Assembly: GCF_002102255.1 (NCBI RefSeq)
Contig: NZ_LQPH01000173.1
Location: 212,046 to 276,045, forward strand
From: Mycobacterium nebraskense
GTDB taxonomy: Bacteria > Actinomycetota > Actinomycetes > Mycobacteriales > Mycobacteriaceae
DNA: 64,000 nucleotides
Direction: 5' to 3'
Part shown: piece by piece, positions 41,890-52,120 of the stretch
How the letters are laid out: each line of letters begins with the position of its first letter
Numbering within the stretch: position 1 is the stretch's first letter
The notes under the pieces: model-generated
Database searches by the model: none
Told to the model about the DNA's origin: nothing
The model's input: the letters and a program-made list of their open reading frames with translations, nothing else
Position numbers and translations under genes: made by a program

Positions 41890-42159
41890 TGGGCATGCTC
41901 CTTAACGATCTTCACTACATGGGCTTGGTGACCGCTTCACCGGCGGTAGCTAGAGGCTCAACTTCGCTGGTGTGCTAACACGAAGATGGCACAGCTGTTG
42001 ACGCAGGTCCAGCCGTTTCATTTGCCAATTTCGGCAACGACTTGGAGCCGATTAGCAAATCTTGCGAAGATGAGCGCAAACTTAACCGTTTCAGAAGCTA
42101 CCCGTCAGTAACCCCATATTCGCAGGTCAGAATGGAAATTGACGGAGGTGACGGTTTGG
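41890..42159. promoter_or_regulatory. aceA promoter region with candidate RamB boxes
   Basis: 270 nt between aceA and the thioesterase gene. Three elements resemble the RamB motif (AAGTTTGC / TTTGCAAA type): CATTTGCCAATTT (42019-42031), TTAGCAAATCT (42052-42062) and GCGCAAACTT (42074-42083). RamB controls aceA in corynebacteria and mycobacteria. The assignment is by eye. Confidence 0.5.
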
Positions 42160-42954
42160 CTACCGAGTGAAGATCGCGGCGACCGCTTTCGTCTCGTCGC
42201 CAACGGCGTATGTGAGCGTTGTAACAGTGCGATCGGCCAGGTCGGGACCGAATTGATCGGTCGAACCGGGCGGGTGCACGTGCGAGATGATCTCCAGTTT
42301 GTCGCCCAGCGCCACCGGCGCCTCGTGCTCGATCGTGATGCGCAGCGGCAGCTGCATGACCTCCAGGTGCGAAGCCAGGTAGTCCTCGATCACGCTCCAA
42401 TAGACCGAGTTGTTCATGTGGTCGAACAAGTCGATGTCGGTGACCCGGACGGGAAACTCGTGGATCTCCGCAGCATCGTCGCGGCTGCCCGGCTTCAAAT
42501 AGCCCTTCCACCGCAGCCGGTCGACGGACGTGGTCTTGTGCAGGCCCGCGAGGAAGTCGTCGGAGATGCGCGACGGCATCTGCGTTTCCCGGTTGATGTT
42601 GATCCAGAAGGCCTCGGACTCGATCAGGCCGCCCTTGCGTCCGTCGACGCGAACCCGCATCTCGCACCACCGGTTCGACGTGCCCGAACACCACCTACGA
42701 CACCGCAGAATGTCCTGGAACTCGATCGGACGGATCAGGTCAAGCATCGTGCGGCGAACGATCCATAGCGGGTGGGTCTCCTCGAAACCCATCTCACGCA
42801 GCTGGTCCTGGCCGATGTCCTGGATGTGCCGGCACGCGGCGTCCAGTCGCAGCCGGCCCGTGCGGTCGATGTCGGCCACCCGCAGCGGCCATTCGCGATC
42901 GAACACGTCGGGGTGGCCGTCGGGAACCGGCATCAGTTCTTTGTCCAGGCTCAC
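42160..42954 (-). CDS. Acyl-ACP thioesterase-like protein (FatA-type, Rv0466)
   Basis: A 264-aa double hotdog. The first half holds DREWPLRVADIDRTGRLRLDAACRHIQDIG and MGFEETHPLWIVRRTMLDLI. The second half holds the catalytic-type VTDIDLFDHMNNSVYWSVIEDYL (D/N-H-N). It probably releases fatty acids from ACP or CoA. It is upstream of aceA on the same strand and divergent from ramB, again a fatty-acid context. Confidence 0.85.
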   Translation of the reverse strand: MSLDKELMPVPDGHPDVFDREWPLRVADIDRTGRLRLDAACRHIQDIGQDQLREMGFEETHPLWIVRRTMLDLIRPIEFQDILRCRRWCSGTSNRWCEMRVRVDGRKGGLIESEAFWININRETQMPSRISDDFLAGLHKTTSVDRLRWKGYLKPGSRDDAAEIHEFPVRVTDIDLFDHMNNSVYWSVIEDYLASHLEVMQLPLRITIEHEAPVALGDKLEIISHVHPPGSTDQFGPDLADRTVTTLTYAVGDETKAVAAIFTR

Positions 42955-43116
42955 GGCTTCGCTCCCCGTTTCCTCCTCGTGGGCACCCCAGGCCAGTCCT
43001 GAGGCCTCCGTTGCGAATCATGCCAACGACCTGAGGCAAAAACCAATCGCGACGCGACTCCTGGCCGCTGCGAACTCTGCCAACTTCCGCTTAGCAGCCC
43101 CGGTACCCTGGGTAAA
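42955..43116. promoter_or_regulatory. Divergent promoter region, thioesterase and ramB
   Basis: 162 nt. CTCTGCCAACTT (43075-43086) loosely resembles a RamB half site and could mediate autoregulation. Otherwise no clear element. Confidence 0.35.
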
Positions 43117-44541
43117 GTGTCCAAGACCTTCGTCGGCTCCCGGGTCCGCCAGCTGCGCAACGAGCGCGGGTTTTCTCAGGCCGCGCTGGCCCAGATGCTG
43201 GAGATCTCGCCGAGCTATCTGAACCAGATCGAGCACGACGTTCGCCCGCTGACGGTGGCGGTGCTGCTGCGGATCACCGAGGTGTTCGGCGTGGACGCGA
43301 CGTTCTTCGCCTCCCAAGACGACACCCGGCTAGTCGCGGAGCTGCGCGAGGTGACCATGGACCGGGACCTGGACGTCGATGTCGACCCGGCCGAGGTCGC
43401 CGAGATGGTCGGCGCCCACCCCGCCCTGGCCCGCGCGGTGGTCAACCTGCACCGGCGCTACCGGATCACCACGGCGCAGCTGGCCGCCGCCACCGAGGAG
43501 CGGTTCTCCGACGGCAGCGGCAGCGGCTCGATCACCATGCCGCACGAGGAGGTGCGCGACTACTTCTACCAACGCCAGAACTACCTGCACGAGCTGGACA
43601 CCGCCGCCGAGGACCTCACGATCCAGATGCGACTGCACCACGGCGACCTGGCCCGCGAGCTGAATCGCCGGCTGACCGAGGTGCACGGGGTGCACATCAA
43701 CAGACGGATCGACCTCGGCGACACCGTACTGCACCGGTTTGACCCTCAGACCAAGACGCTGGAGATCAGCAACCATCTCTCGCTCGGTCAGCAGGTTTTC
43801 AAGATGGCCGCCGAGTTGGCCTACCTCGAATACGGCGATCTCATCGACAGCCTGGTGGAGGAGGGCAAATTCACCAGCGACGAGTCGCACACGCTGGCCC
43901 GGCTGGGGCTGGCAAATTACTTCGCCGCGGCCGCGGTGCTGCCCTATCGCCAATTCCACGACGTCGCTGAGAATTTCCGCTACGACGTCGAGCGGTTGTC
44001 CTCCTTCTACTCGGTGAGCTACGAGACCATCGCGCACCGGCTTTCGACGCTGCAGCGGCCGTCGATGCGCGGCGTGCCGTTCTCGTTCGTCCGGGTGGAC
44101 CGGGCCGGTAACATGTCAAAACGCCAGTCCGCCACCGGTTTTCACTTCTCCTCCAGCGGAGGCACCTGCCCGCTGTGGAACGTGTACGAAACGTTCGCCA
44201 ACCCCGGCAAGATCCTGGTCCAGATCGCCCAGATGCCCGACGGCCGCAACTACATGTGGGTGGCCCGGACCGTGGAGCGCCGGGCCGCGCGGTATGGTCA
44301 GCCGGGTAAAACCTTCGCGATCGGCCTGGGCTGCGAGCTTCGCCACGCACACCGGCTCGTTTACTCGGAAGGACTCGACGTCTCGGGGGATTCAGGAACA
44401 GTGGCCACACCGATCGGCGCGGGCTGCCGGGTCTGCGAACGCGACAACTGCCCGCAGCGGGCCTTCCCGGCCTTGGGGCGCGCCCTGGATCTGGACGAGC
44501 ACCGCAGTACGGTCTCCCCGTATTTGGTGAAGCAACCGTGA
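43117..44541 (+). CDS. ramB: Regulator of acetate/glyoxylate metabolism RamB
   Basis: A 474-aa XRE/ScfR-family regulator that represses aceA on glucose. The N-terminal HTH is VRQLRNERGFSQAALAQMLE and ISPSYLNQIEHDVRPLTVAV. The C-terminal DUF2083/DUF955-like part includes HTLARLGLANYFAAAAVLPY and a Cys pair C-RVC-ERDNC. The start is a GTG at 43117. The stop overlaps the start of the next gene (GTGA). Confidence 0.94.
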   Translation: MSKTFVGSRVRQLRNERGFSQAALAQMLEISPSYLNQIEHDVRPLTVAVLLRITEVFGVDATFFASQDDTRLVAELREVTMDRDLDVDVDPAEVAEMVGAHPALARAVVNLHRRYRITTAQLAAATEERFSDGSGSGSITMPHEEVRDYFYQRQNYLHELDTAAEDLTIQMRLHHGDLARELNRRLTEVHGVHINRRIDLGDTVLHRFDPQTKTLEISNHLSLGQQVFKMAAELAYLEYGDLIDSLVEEGKFTSDESHTLARLGLANYFAAAAVLPYRQFHDVAENFRYDVERLSSFYSVSYETIAHRLSTLQRPSMRGVPFSFVRVDRAGNMSKRQSATGFHFSSSGGTCPLWNVYETFANPGKILVQIAQMPDGRNYMWVARTVERRAARYGQPGKTFAIGLGCELRHAHRLVYSEGLDVSGDSGTVATPIGAGCRVCERDNCPQRAFPALGRALDLDEHRSTVSPYLVKQP

Positions 44542-45098
44542 CCGGCGCTCAGAATGGCCGCATCCCGTCGGGGCGGTTCCGTGAGCTGGGCCCGATCAAC
44601 TGGGTACTCGCGAAGGCGGCCGCGCGCACGGTCCGGGCGCCCGAGATGCATCTGTTCACCACGTTGGGTCAGCACCGGTTGCTGTTCTTGGCGTGGAGCG
44701 TTTACAGCGGCCGCGTGCTGCGGGGCCGGCTGCCGGCGATCGACACCGAGTTGGTGATCCTGCGGGTCGCCCACGTGCGCGGTTGCGAATACGAGCTGCA
44801 GCACCATCGCCGGATGGCCGCCAAGCAGGGGCTGGACGCGGACCTGCAGGCCGCGATCTTCGCGTGGCCCGAGCGGCTGGACCGGGTCGAGGGGCGGCTG
44901 ACCGTGCGGCAGCAGGCGCTGTTGACGGCGACGGACGAGTTCGTCAAGGACCGCACCATCGGCGACGCCACCTGGCGGCGGCTCGCCGAGCATCTGGACC
45001 GGCGTCAGCTGATCGAATTCTGCTTGCTGGCAAGCCAATACGACGGGCTGGCCGCGACGATGGCGGCACTGGACATCCCGTTGGACAACCCGCGCTAG
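44538..45098 (+). CDS. Carboxymuconolactone decarboxylase (AhpD-like) family protein (Rv0464c-type)
   Basis: A 186-aa all-helical protein. The core is VILRVAHVRGCEYELQHHRRMAAKQG, the CMD/AhpD region with a single Cys instead of CxxC, so classical AhpD thiol chemistry is unlikely. It overlaps ramB by 4 nt and is probably cotranslated with it, which links it to acetate/lipid control or to redox status (inference). It ends one base before the convergent membrane gene. Confidence 0.83.
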   Translation: MTGAQNGRIPSGRFRELGPINWVLAKAAARTVRAPEMHLFTTLGQHRLLFLAWSVYSGRVLRGRLPAIDTELVILRVAHVRGCEYELQHHRRMAAKQGLDADLQAAIFAWPERLDRVEGRLTVRQQALLTATDEFVKDRTIGDATWRRLAEHLDRRQLIEFCLLASQYDGLAATMAALDIPLDNPR

Positions 45099-45371
45099 TT
45101 ACAGGTAGACGTTGGCGAACACGGCCAGGGTGAGCAGCAGCGGCGGCACGGGCAGCCCGAACCCGAACCCCGACCACGCGTATTTCCGCCGCCGGCGCAG
45201 GAACGACGCCCACGTCGTGGCGCACACCGCCAGCGCAAGCGACAGCAGCAACACCGTCGGGGCCCACTGGCCCACCGCCGCGTTGTCGTCGGCGATCGAA
45301 AAGGCCGCCAACCACAGGACATAGCCCGCGGCGAGGCCGCCAATGGCCCCCAGAACGATGTCGCTGCGCAT
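45099..45371 (-). CDS. Small membrane protein (Rv0463-type)
   Basis: 90 aa with three hydrophobic segments (IVLGAIGGLAAGYVLWLAAF, WAPTVLLLSLALAVCATTWA, VPPLLLTLAVFANVYL) separated by a basic loop (RRRRKYAWSG). It starts 6 nt after lpdC on the same strand, so they are probably cotranscribed. The function is unknown. Confidence 0.85.
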   Translation of the reverse strand: MRSDIVLGAIGGLAAGYVLWLAAFSIADDNAAVGQWAPTVLLLSLALAVCATTWASFLRRRRKYAWSGFGFGLPVPPLLLTLAVFANVYL

Positions 45372-45377
45372 GGGGCT

Positions 45378-46772
45378 CTAGAAGTTGATCATGTGGCCGA
45401 CCAGGCCGTGGAAGCACTCCTGCAGCGCCTCCGACATGGTCGGATGGGTGTGCACGTTGCGGGCCAGCTCGGTGGCGGTCAGGTCCCACTTCTGCGCCAG
45501 GGTCAGCTCGGGCAGCAGCTCGGACACGTCGTGGCCGATCAGGTGCCCGCCCAGCAGCTCGAGGTGTTTCGCGTCGGCGATCAGCTTGACGAAGCCGCTG
45601 GGATCACCCAGGCCGTGCGCCTTGCCGTTGGCGGTGAACGGGAACTTGGCCACCACGACGTCGTGGCCTTCGTCGCGGGCCTGTTGCTCGGTCAGCCCGA
45701 AGCTGGCGACCTGGGGCTGGCAGAACGTCGCCCGTGGCAGCATCCGGTAGTCACCGAGGGCCAAAGTCTCTGCGCCGGCGATGGTTTCGGCCGCCACCAC
45801 GCCCATGGCCTCGGCGACGTGGGCGAGCATCAGCTTCCCGGTGACGTCACCGATGGCGTAGATGTGCGGAACGCTGGTGATCATGTAGTCGTTGATCCCG
45901 ATGGCCTTGCGGTCGGTCAGCGCGACTCCGGTCTTCTCCAGCCCAAAGCCCTCGACGTTGGGTGCAAAACCGATGGCCTGCAACACTTTCGCAGCCTTGA
46001 GTTCCTGCGCGTTACCGTCCTTGCTGACGGCGACGGTGACCTCGGCGCCGTTGTCGGAGATGGACTCGACCTTGGTTCCGGTGAGGATCTTGATGCCCAG
46101 CTTCTTGAACTGCTTCTCGATCTCCTTGGAGACATCGGCGTCCTCGTTGGGCAGCGCGCGCGGCAAGAACTCCACGATGGTCACGTCGACGCCGTAGTTC
46201 TTCAGGACGTAGCCGAACTCCATGCCGATCGCGCCGGCGCCGGCGATGACGATCGAGTCGGGCAGCTCGCGGGACAGGATCTGCTCTTCATAGGTGACCA
46301 CGTTGGCCGACAGCGACGTCCCGGGCACCAGCCGGGTGCTGCTGCCGGTGGCGATGATGGCGTTGTCGAACGTAACCGTGTCGGTGCCACCGTCGTTGAG
46401 GTCCACCGACAGCGTGTTCGCGTCGGTGAACCGGCCATACCCGTTGATCTCGGTGATCTTGTTCTTCTTCATCAGGAAGTGCACGCCGGCGACCCGGCCC
46501 TCGGCCACCGTGCGGCTGCGGTCGAAGGCGGCGCCGTAATCGAAGGTCGCCTCGCCGTTCATCCCGAAGGTCTTGGCCTCTTTGGTGAAGATCTGCACCA
46601 GCTCGGCGTTGCGCAGCAGCGCCTTGGAGGGGATGCAGCCGACGTTGAGGCAGACTCCGCCCCAGTACTTCGGCTCGACGACTGCGGTGTTCAGGCCGAG
46701 CTGTGCGGCGCGAATGGCTGCGACATATCCGCCGGGACCGGCCCCGAGGACGACGACGTCAAAATGGGTCAC
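45378..46772 (-). CDS. lpdC: Dihydrolipoamide dehydrogenase (E3)
   Basis: A 464-aa FAD disulfide reductase, the E3 of pyruvate dehydrogenase, branched-chain ketoacid dehydrogenase and the peroxynitrite reductase complex. The FAD loop is VVVLGAGPGGYVAA. The redox disulfide C41-C46 is in GGVCLNVGCIPSK. The NAD domain has IVIAGAGAIGMEFGYVL, and the active-site His is in HTHPTMSEALQE. It ends 6 nt before the small membrane gene. Confidence 0.97.
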   Translation of the reverse strand: MTHFDVVVLGAGPGGYVAAIRAAQLGLNTAVVEPKYWGGVCLNVGCIPSKALLRNAELVQIFTKEAKTFGMNGEATFDYGAAFDRSRTVAEGRVAGVHFLMKKNKITEINGYGRFTDANTLSVDLNDGGTDTVTFDNAIIATGSSTRLVPGTSLSANVVTYEEQILSRELPDSIVIAGAGAIGMEFGYVLKNYGVDVTIVEFLPRALPNEDADVSKEIEKQFKKLGIKILTGTKVESISDNGAEVTVAVSKDGNAQELKAAKVLQAIGFAPNVEGFGLEKTGVALTDRKAIGINDYMITSVPHIYAIGDVTGKLMLAHVAEAMGVVAAETIAGAETLALGDYRMLPRATFCQPQVASFGLTEQQARDEGHDVVVAKFPFTANGKAHGLGDPSGFVKLIADAKHLELLGGHLIGHDVSELLPELTLAQKWDLTATELARNVHTHPTMSEALQECFHGLVGHMINF

Positions 46773-46805
46773 GGCCCCTACCCTAGTGGCCGCCCGGGCG
46801 AGGCG

Positions 46806-47363
46806 TTAATACGGAATGAGGCCGACGAGGCAGTGGCCCGCCCGCGCGCAGTGGTAGTAGCCGAGCAGGGGCGCCGCGGCGGCCAGGGAGGCGAATGGCC
46901 CCGACATCACAGCCAGCGACAGCGCCGAGGCCAGCGGCCTGCCCTCGATCATCGCGAGCAGCACGCCGGCGACGGCGCATGCCACCACGTACACCAGGAC
47001 CACGAAGAGCGCCGGGGTCTTGTCGCCCGAGTGGTACCACCAGTAGAACAGGCCGAACCCGATGTCGGCCGCCACGAACCACACGCCGAGGATGACCAGC
47101 AGCAGCTTCCACCACTTCAGGTAGAGGTAGCGCCCGGGAACGGTGACCGGTTGTACCGGCAATACGACGGAGTCGGCGGCCGCATCGTCGGGGGCCGGCT
47201 CAGTCGTCTCCGGCTCGTCCCTCGCGGCGGGCTGCGCGCCGGTGTCGTCGGAATCCGAGAAATCCGGCACCCACGACTGCGTCCCCGTCTCCTCGTCGGA
47301 ATCCGAGAAGTCCGGCACCCATGACTGGGTCCCCGGACTCGACGGGGTGTCGTCGTCAGCCAC
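46806..47363 (-). CDS. Membrane protein with duplicated WVPDF motif (Rv0461-type)
   Basis: 185 aa. The acidic N-terminus holds two exact copies of GTQSWVPDFSDSD (residues 11-23 and 27-39, period 16). After about residue 85 there are three hydrophobic segments (LLLVILGVWFVAADIGFGLFYW, LFVVLVYVVACAVAGVLLA, LSLAVMSGPFASLAAAAPLLG). The Thr/Ser-rich acidic tail may be a kinase or FHA target (inference). It overlaps the upstream gene by 8 nt. Confidence 0.83.
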   Translation of the reverse strand: MADDDTPSSPGTQSWVPDFSDSDEETGTQSWVPDFSDSDDTGAQPAARDEPETTEPAPDDAAADSVVLPVQPVTVPGRYLYLKWWKLLLVILGVWFVAADIGFGLFYWWYHSGDKTPALFVVLVYVVACAVAGVLLAMIEGRPLASALSLAVMSGPFASLAAAAPLLGYYHCARAGHCLVGLIPY

Positions 47364-47634
47364 GCGAGGTCACCTGGAGGGCGACGAGCACGCCGAACCA
47401 GCCGGGCGCCACCGACAGGATGAACGCGCCCAGCATCGTCACCCATCGGCGCCCGGAGAACAAGATCGTCACCAGCCCGGCCGCACTGGGAATCCCGACC
47501 ACCGACGCGAGGGCGAAGGCCGGGCGGATGCTCGGGTGGACCGCCACGGCGAATCCCACCCCCACCAGCAACCCGACCGCGGCGCCGATCAGCATGGCGG
47601 CGGCCAACAACCGCGGACGCGGGAGGGGGATCAC
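47356..47634 (-). CDS. Small membrane protein (Rv0460-type)
   Basis: 92 aa with hydrophobic segments RLLAAAMLIGAAVGLLVGVG and AFALASVVGIPSAAGLVTILF, and a C-terminal TMLGAFILSVAPGWFGVLVAL. It overlaps the next gene by 8 nt and lies 19 nt after the DUF779 gene. The function is unknown. Confidence 0.78.
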   Translation of the reverse strand: MIPLPRPRLLAAAMLIGAAVGLLVGVGFAVAVHPSIRPAFALASVVGIPSAAGLVTILFSGRRWVTMLGAFILSVAPGWFGVLVALQVTSRG

Positions 47635-47653
47635 GCTTTCGACATTACTGCTG

Positions 47654-48133
47654 TCACCGACCCGGAGGGCACGTTCGGAATGCCGCGTCAGTCACGACCT
47701 GACCGCGCACGCAAGGGCGTTCGCCACGCTCGTAATCGGCGCCGGTGATGACCGGTGCGGCCCGCAGCGCGGCCTGTTCGTCGTCGGTGAAGACGCGGCC
47801 GCGGGACAGGAACCGCACCCCTTCAGGCGCCTCAAGGCTGAATCCGCCGCCGCGGCCCGGGACCACGTCGATGACCAGCTGGGTGTGCTTCCAGGTCTCG
47901 TACTGCGGGCCCGAAATCCACACCGACACCCCGTCCTTGACGTCGAGCACGCCCAGCAGCACGTCGCGGTCGCCGACGATGAAGTCCCCGAGCGGGTAGC
48001 ACATCGGCGACGACCCGTCGCAGCAGCCGCCGGACTGGTGGAACATCACCGGACCGTGGCGGTCCTGCAGGCGGGCCAACAGTTCGGCGGCGCCGGCGGT
48101 GATGACAACCCCTGGTGGGGGCCCGGGATCCAT
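47654..48133 (-). CDS. DUF779 protein, aldehyde dehydrogenase partner (Rv0459-type)
   Basis: 159 aa. VMFHQSGGCCDGSSPMCYP contains a Cys cluster that looks metal- or redox-capable. VSVWISGPQYETWKHTQLVIDVV is the DUF779 core. It starts directly after the aldehyde dehydrogenase stop with no gap (TAG-ATG), and this pairing is common across bacteria, so it probably assists that enzyme. The mechanism is not known to me. Confidence 0.88.
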   Translation of the reverse strand: MDPGPPPGVVITAGAAELLARLQDRHGPVMFHQSGGCCDGSSPMCYPLGDFIVGDRDVLLGVLDVKDGVSVWISGPQYETWKHTQLVIDVVPGRGGGFSLEAPEGVRFLSRGRVFTDDEQAALRAAPVITGADYERGERPCVRGQVVTDAAFRTCPPGR

Positions 48134-49657
<1,524 letters not shown>

Positions 49658-49715
49658 ATGCTCTCACTCCTCGCTCGTCGGTGTAATACACCTCACACTA
49701 CCGCCGGAGGCCACA

Positions 49716-51791
49716 ATGGCTTCCATGACGTCACAAGCCGCCGCTCCCCCCGACGACGCCCAAGACCCCTACCTGTGGCTCGAGGACGTCACCGGCGACG
49801 AGGCGCTGGATTGGGTGCGGGCGCGCAACGAACAGACACTGGCGACGTTCCGCGATGAGGATTTCGAGCGGATGCGCACCCAGGCGCTCGAGGTGCTCGA
49901 CACCGACGCCCGCATCCCGTACGTGGTCCGCCGCGGCGAGTACCTCTACAACTTCTGGCGCGACGCCGCCAACCCGCGCGGGTTGTGGCGGCGCACCACG
50001 CTGGAGAGCTATCGCACCGATGCCCCCGAGTGGGACGTGCTGATCGACGTCGACGAATTGGGCCGAGCCGACGACCAGAAGTGGGTGTGGGCCGGCGCCG
50101 GCGTCATCGAACCGGAGTACACGCTCGCCCTGGTCGCGCTGTCCAGGGGCGGCTCGGATGCCTCCATAGTGCGCGAATTCGACATGAAGACACGCGAATT
50201 CGTCGACGACGGATTCCAGCTGCCGGAGGCCAAGTCGCAACTCGCCTGGGTGGACGCCGACACCGTCCTGGTGGGCACGGACTTCGGCGACGGCTCGCTC
50301 ACCGACTCGGGCTACCCGCGGGTGATCAAGCGGTGGCGCCGGGGCACCCCGCTGACCGACGCGGAAACCGTGTTCGAGGGCGCCCGCACCGACGTTCGCG
50401 TGTCCGCCTCGGTGGATCGCACTCCCGGCTTCGAGCGCACCCTGCTGGGGCGGGCCCTCGACTTCTGGAACGAAGAGGTCTACGAACTGCGGGGCCTCCC
50501 GGAAAACCCCGAGCTGATCCGGATCGACGCGCCTACCGACGCGAGCCTGTCGATACACCGCGAATGGCTCCTGATCGAGCTGCGCACCGATTGGTTCTAC
50601 GGCGCCCAGAGCTATCCCGCCGGTGCCCTGCTGGCGGCCGACTACGACGATTTCTTGTCGGGCACAGCGGAATTGAGCGTGGTGTTCGAGCCCGACGAGC
50701 ACACCGCGTTGAATCACTACGCGTGGACGCGGGACCGCCTGTTGATGGTCACCCTCGCCGACGTCGCCAGCCGGGTGGAGTTCGTCACGCCGGGCACCTG
50801 GCGGCGCGAACCGGTCCCCGGCATCCCGGACGCGACCCACACCGTCGTCGTCGCCGCCGACGACACCGGCGACGAGTTCTTCCTCGACTCCAGCGGATTC
50901 GTCACCCCCTCGCGGCTGATGCGCGGCACCGGCACCGGCCCGCTCGACCAGATCAAGTCCGCTCCGGCCTTCTTCGACGCCGAAAACATGGCGGTGGCAC
51001 AGCATTTCGTGGCGTCGCAGGACGGCACGCCGATCCCGTACTTCGTGGTGCGACCCGCCGACGCACAAGGACCGGGCCCGACCATGCTGTACGGATACGG
51101 CGGCTTCGAATCCGCCAACACTCCCGCCTACAGCGGCGTGCTCGGCCGGCTGTGGCTGGCCCGCGGCGGCACCTACGTACTCGCCAACATCCGCGGCGGC
51201 GGGGAGTACGGGCCCGGGTGGCACACCCAGGCGATGCGCGAGGGCCGGCACAAGGTGGCCGAGGACTTCGCCGCGGTGGCAACCGATTTAGTGAACCGGC
51301 GCATCACAAGTGTCGACCAGCTCGGCGCGCAGGGCGGCAGCAACGGCGGCCTGCTCATGGGCATCATGCTGACCCAGTACCCGGAGAGATTCGGAGCGCT
51401 TGTCTGCAGCGTGCCGCTGCTGGACATGAAGCGCTACCACCTGCTGCTGGCCGGCGCCTCGTGGATGGCCGAGTACGGCGACCCGGACAACCCTGAGGAC
51501 TGGGCGTTCATCTCCGAATACTCCCCCTACCAGAACATTTCGGCGACGCGCCACTACCCGCCGGTGCTGATGACCACGTCCACCCGCGACGACCGGGTGC
51601 ATCCGGGGCATGCCCGCAAGATGACGGCGGCGCTGGAGGCTGCGGGACATCGGGTCTTCTACTACGAGAACATCGAGGGCGGCCACGCCGGCGCGGCCGA
51701 CAACCAACAGGTCGCGTTCAAGTCGGCACTGACCTATTCGTTCCTGTGGCGGATGCTGACTGGCCCCGCTGCGGTTAATCCCGGGCCATAG
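49716..51791 (+). CDS. Prolyl oligopeptidase-family serine peptidase (Rv0457c-type)
   Basis: 691 aa, cytosolic, cutting after Pro in short peptides. An N-terminal beta-propeller covers about 10-420. The alpha/beta-hydrolase domain has nucleophile S542 in GAQGGSNGGLLMG, the acid in STRDDRVHPGHA (D625/D626) and H657 in EGGHAGAA. NIRGGGEYGPGWH is the family oxyanion block. It begins at ATG 49716, with a second ATG at 49725. Confidence 0.93.
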   Translation: MASMTSQAAAPPDDAQDPYLWLEDVTGDEALDWVRARNEQTLATFRDEDFERMRTQALEVLDTDARIPYVVRRGEYLYNFWRDAANPRGLWRRTTLESYRTDAPEWDVLIDVDELGRADDQKWVWAGAGVIEPEYTLALVALSRGGSDASIVREFDMKTREFVDDGFQLPEAKSQLAWVDADTVLVGTDFGDGSLTDSGYPRVIKRWRRGTPLTDAETVFEGARTDVRVSASVDRTPGFERTLLGRALDFWNEEVYELRGLPENPELIRIDAPTDASLSIHREWLLIELRTDWFYGAQSYPAGALLAADYDDFLSGTAELSVVFEPDEHTALNHYAWTRDRLLMVTLADVASRVEFVTPGTWRREPVPGIPDATHTVVVAADDTGDEFFLDSSGFVTPSRLMRGTGTGPLDQIKSAPAFFDAENMAVAQHFVASQDGTPIPYFVVRPADAQGPGPTMLYGYGGFESANTPAYSGVLGRLWLARGGTYVLANIRGGGEYGPGWHTQAMREGRHKVAEDFAAVATDLVNRRITSVDQLGAQGGSNGGLLMGIMLTQYPERFGALVCSVPLLDMKRYHLLLAGASWMAEYGDPDNPEDWAFISEYSPYQNISATRHYPPVLMTTSTRDDRVHPGHARKMTAALEAAGHRVFYYENIEGGHAGAADNQQVAFKSALTYSFLWRMLTGPAAVNPGP

Positions 51792-51801
51792 GATCGTCGA
51801 C

Positions 51802-52113
51802 GTGTCAGCGACCCAACGCATCGAACTCACCCTGCTGGCGACCGGATTGATCTTCATCCTGGTCTCGGCGGCGCAGGCACGCTACCGCTTCATCAGCCAC
51901 CGCCGCGCCGGCCGGCGGTTCTACTGGACGACCTCGATCATCGGCACCGTCTGTTTTGCGCTCGGCACGGGCAGGATCTGGCCCAACGCCGTCTGCGTTG
52001 CGGTGATCTTTTCCGGCCTCCTCGTCCTGTCGGCCTACCTGACGACGCCATACCTCAAGATCGGCGACCGCATCTACGCGTCGTCACCGGAAAACCGGCA
52101 GCCCGACCCGTAA
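51802..52113 (+). CDS. Small membrane protein
   Basis: 103 aa from a GTG start 10 nt after the peptidase gene. Three hydrophobic segments (IELTLLATGLIFILVSAA, FYWTTSIIGTVCFALGT, NAVCVAVIFSGLLVLSAYL). It ends 7 nt before echA2, so it may be part of a peptidase-membrane-echA2 unit. In M. tuberculosis this place holds mazF1 (recalled), which is absent here. The function is unknown. Confidence 0.72.
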   Translation: MSATQRIELTLLATGLIFILVSAAQARYRFISHRRAGRRFYWTTSIIGTVCFALGTGRIWPNAVCVAVIFSGLLVLSAYLTTPYLKIGDRIYASSPENRQPDP

Positions 52114-52120
52114 GGAAGCC

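Noticed and set aside
39376..41931. 851-codon plus-strand ORF spanning umaA, fadB2 and aceA
   Set aside because: It is antisense to three well-conserved genes and has no recognisable family. Long antisense frames are expected in GC-rich codon usage.
45393..47324. 643-codon plus-strand ORF
   Set aside because: Antisense to lpdC and the Rv0461-type gene. No start signal or domain.
49731..51251. 506-codon minus-strand ORF
   Set aside because: Antisense to the prolyl oligopeptidase gene, whose catalytic triad is intact.
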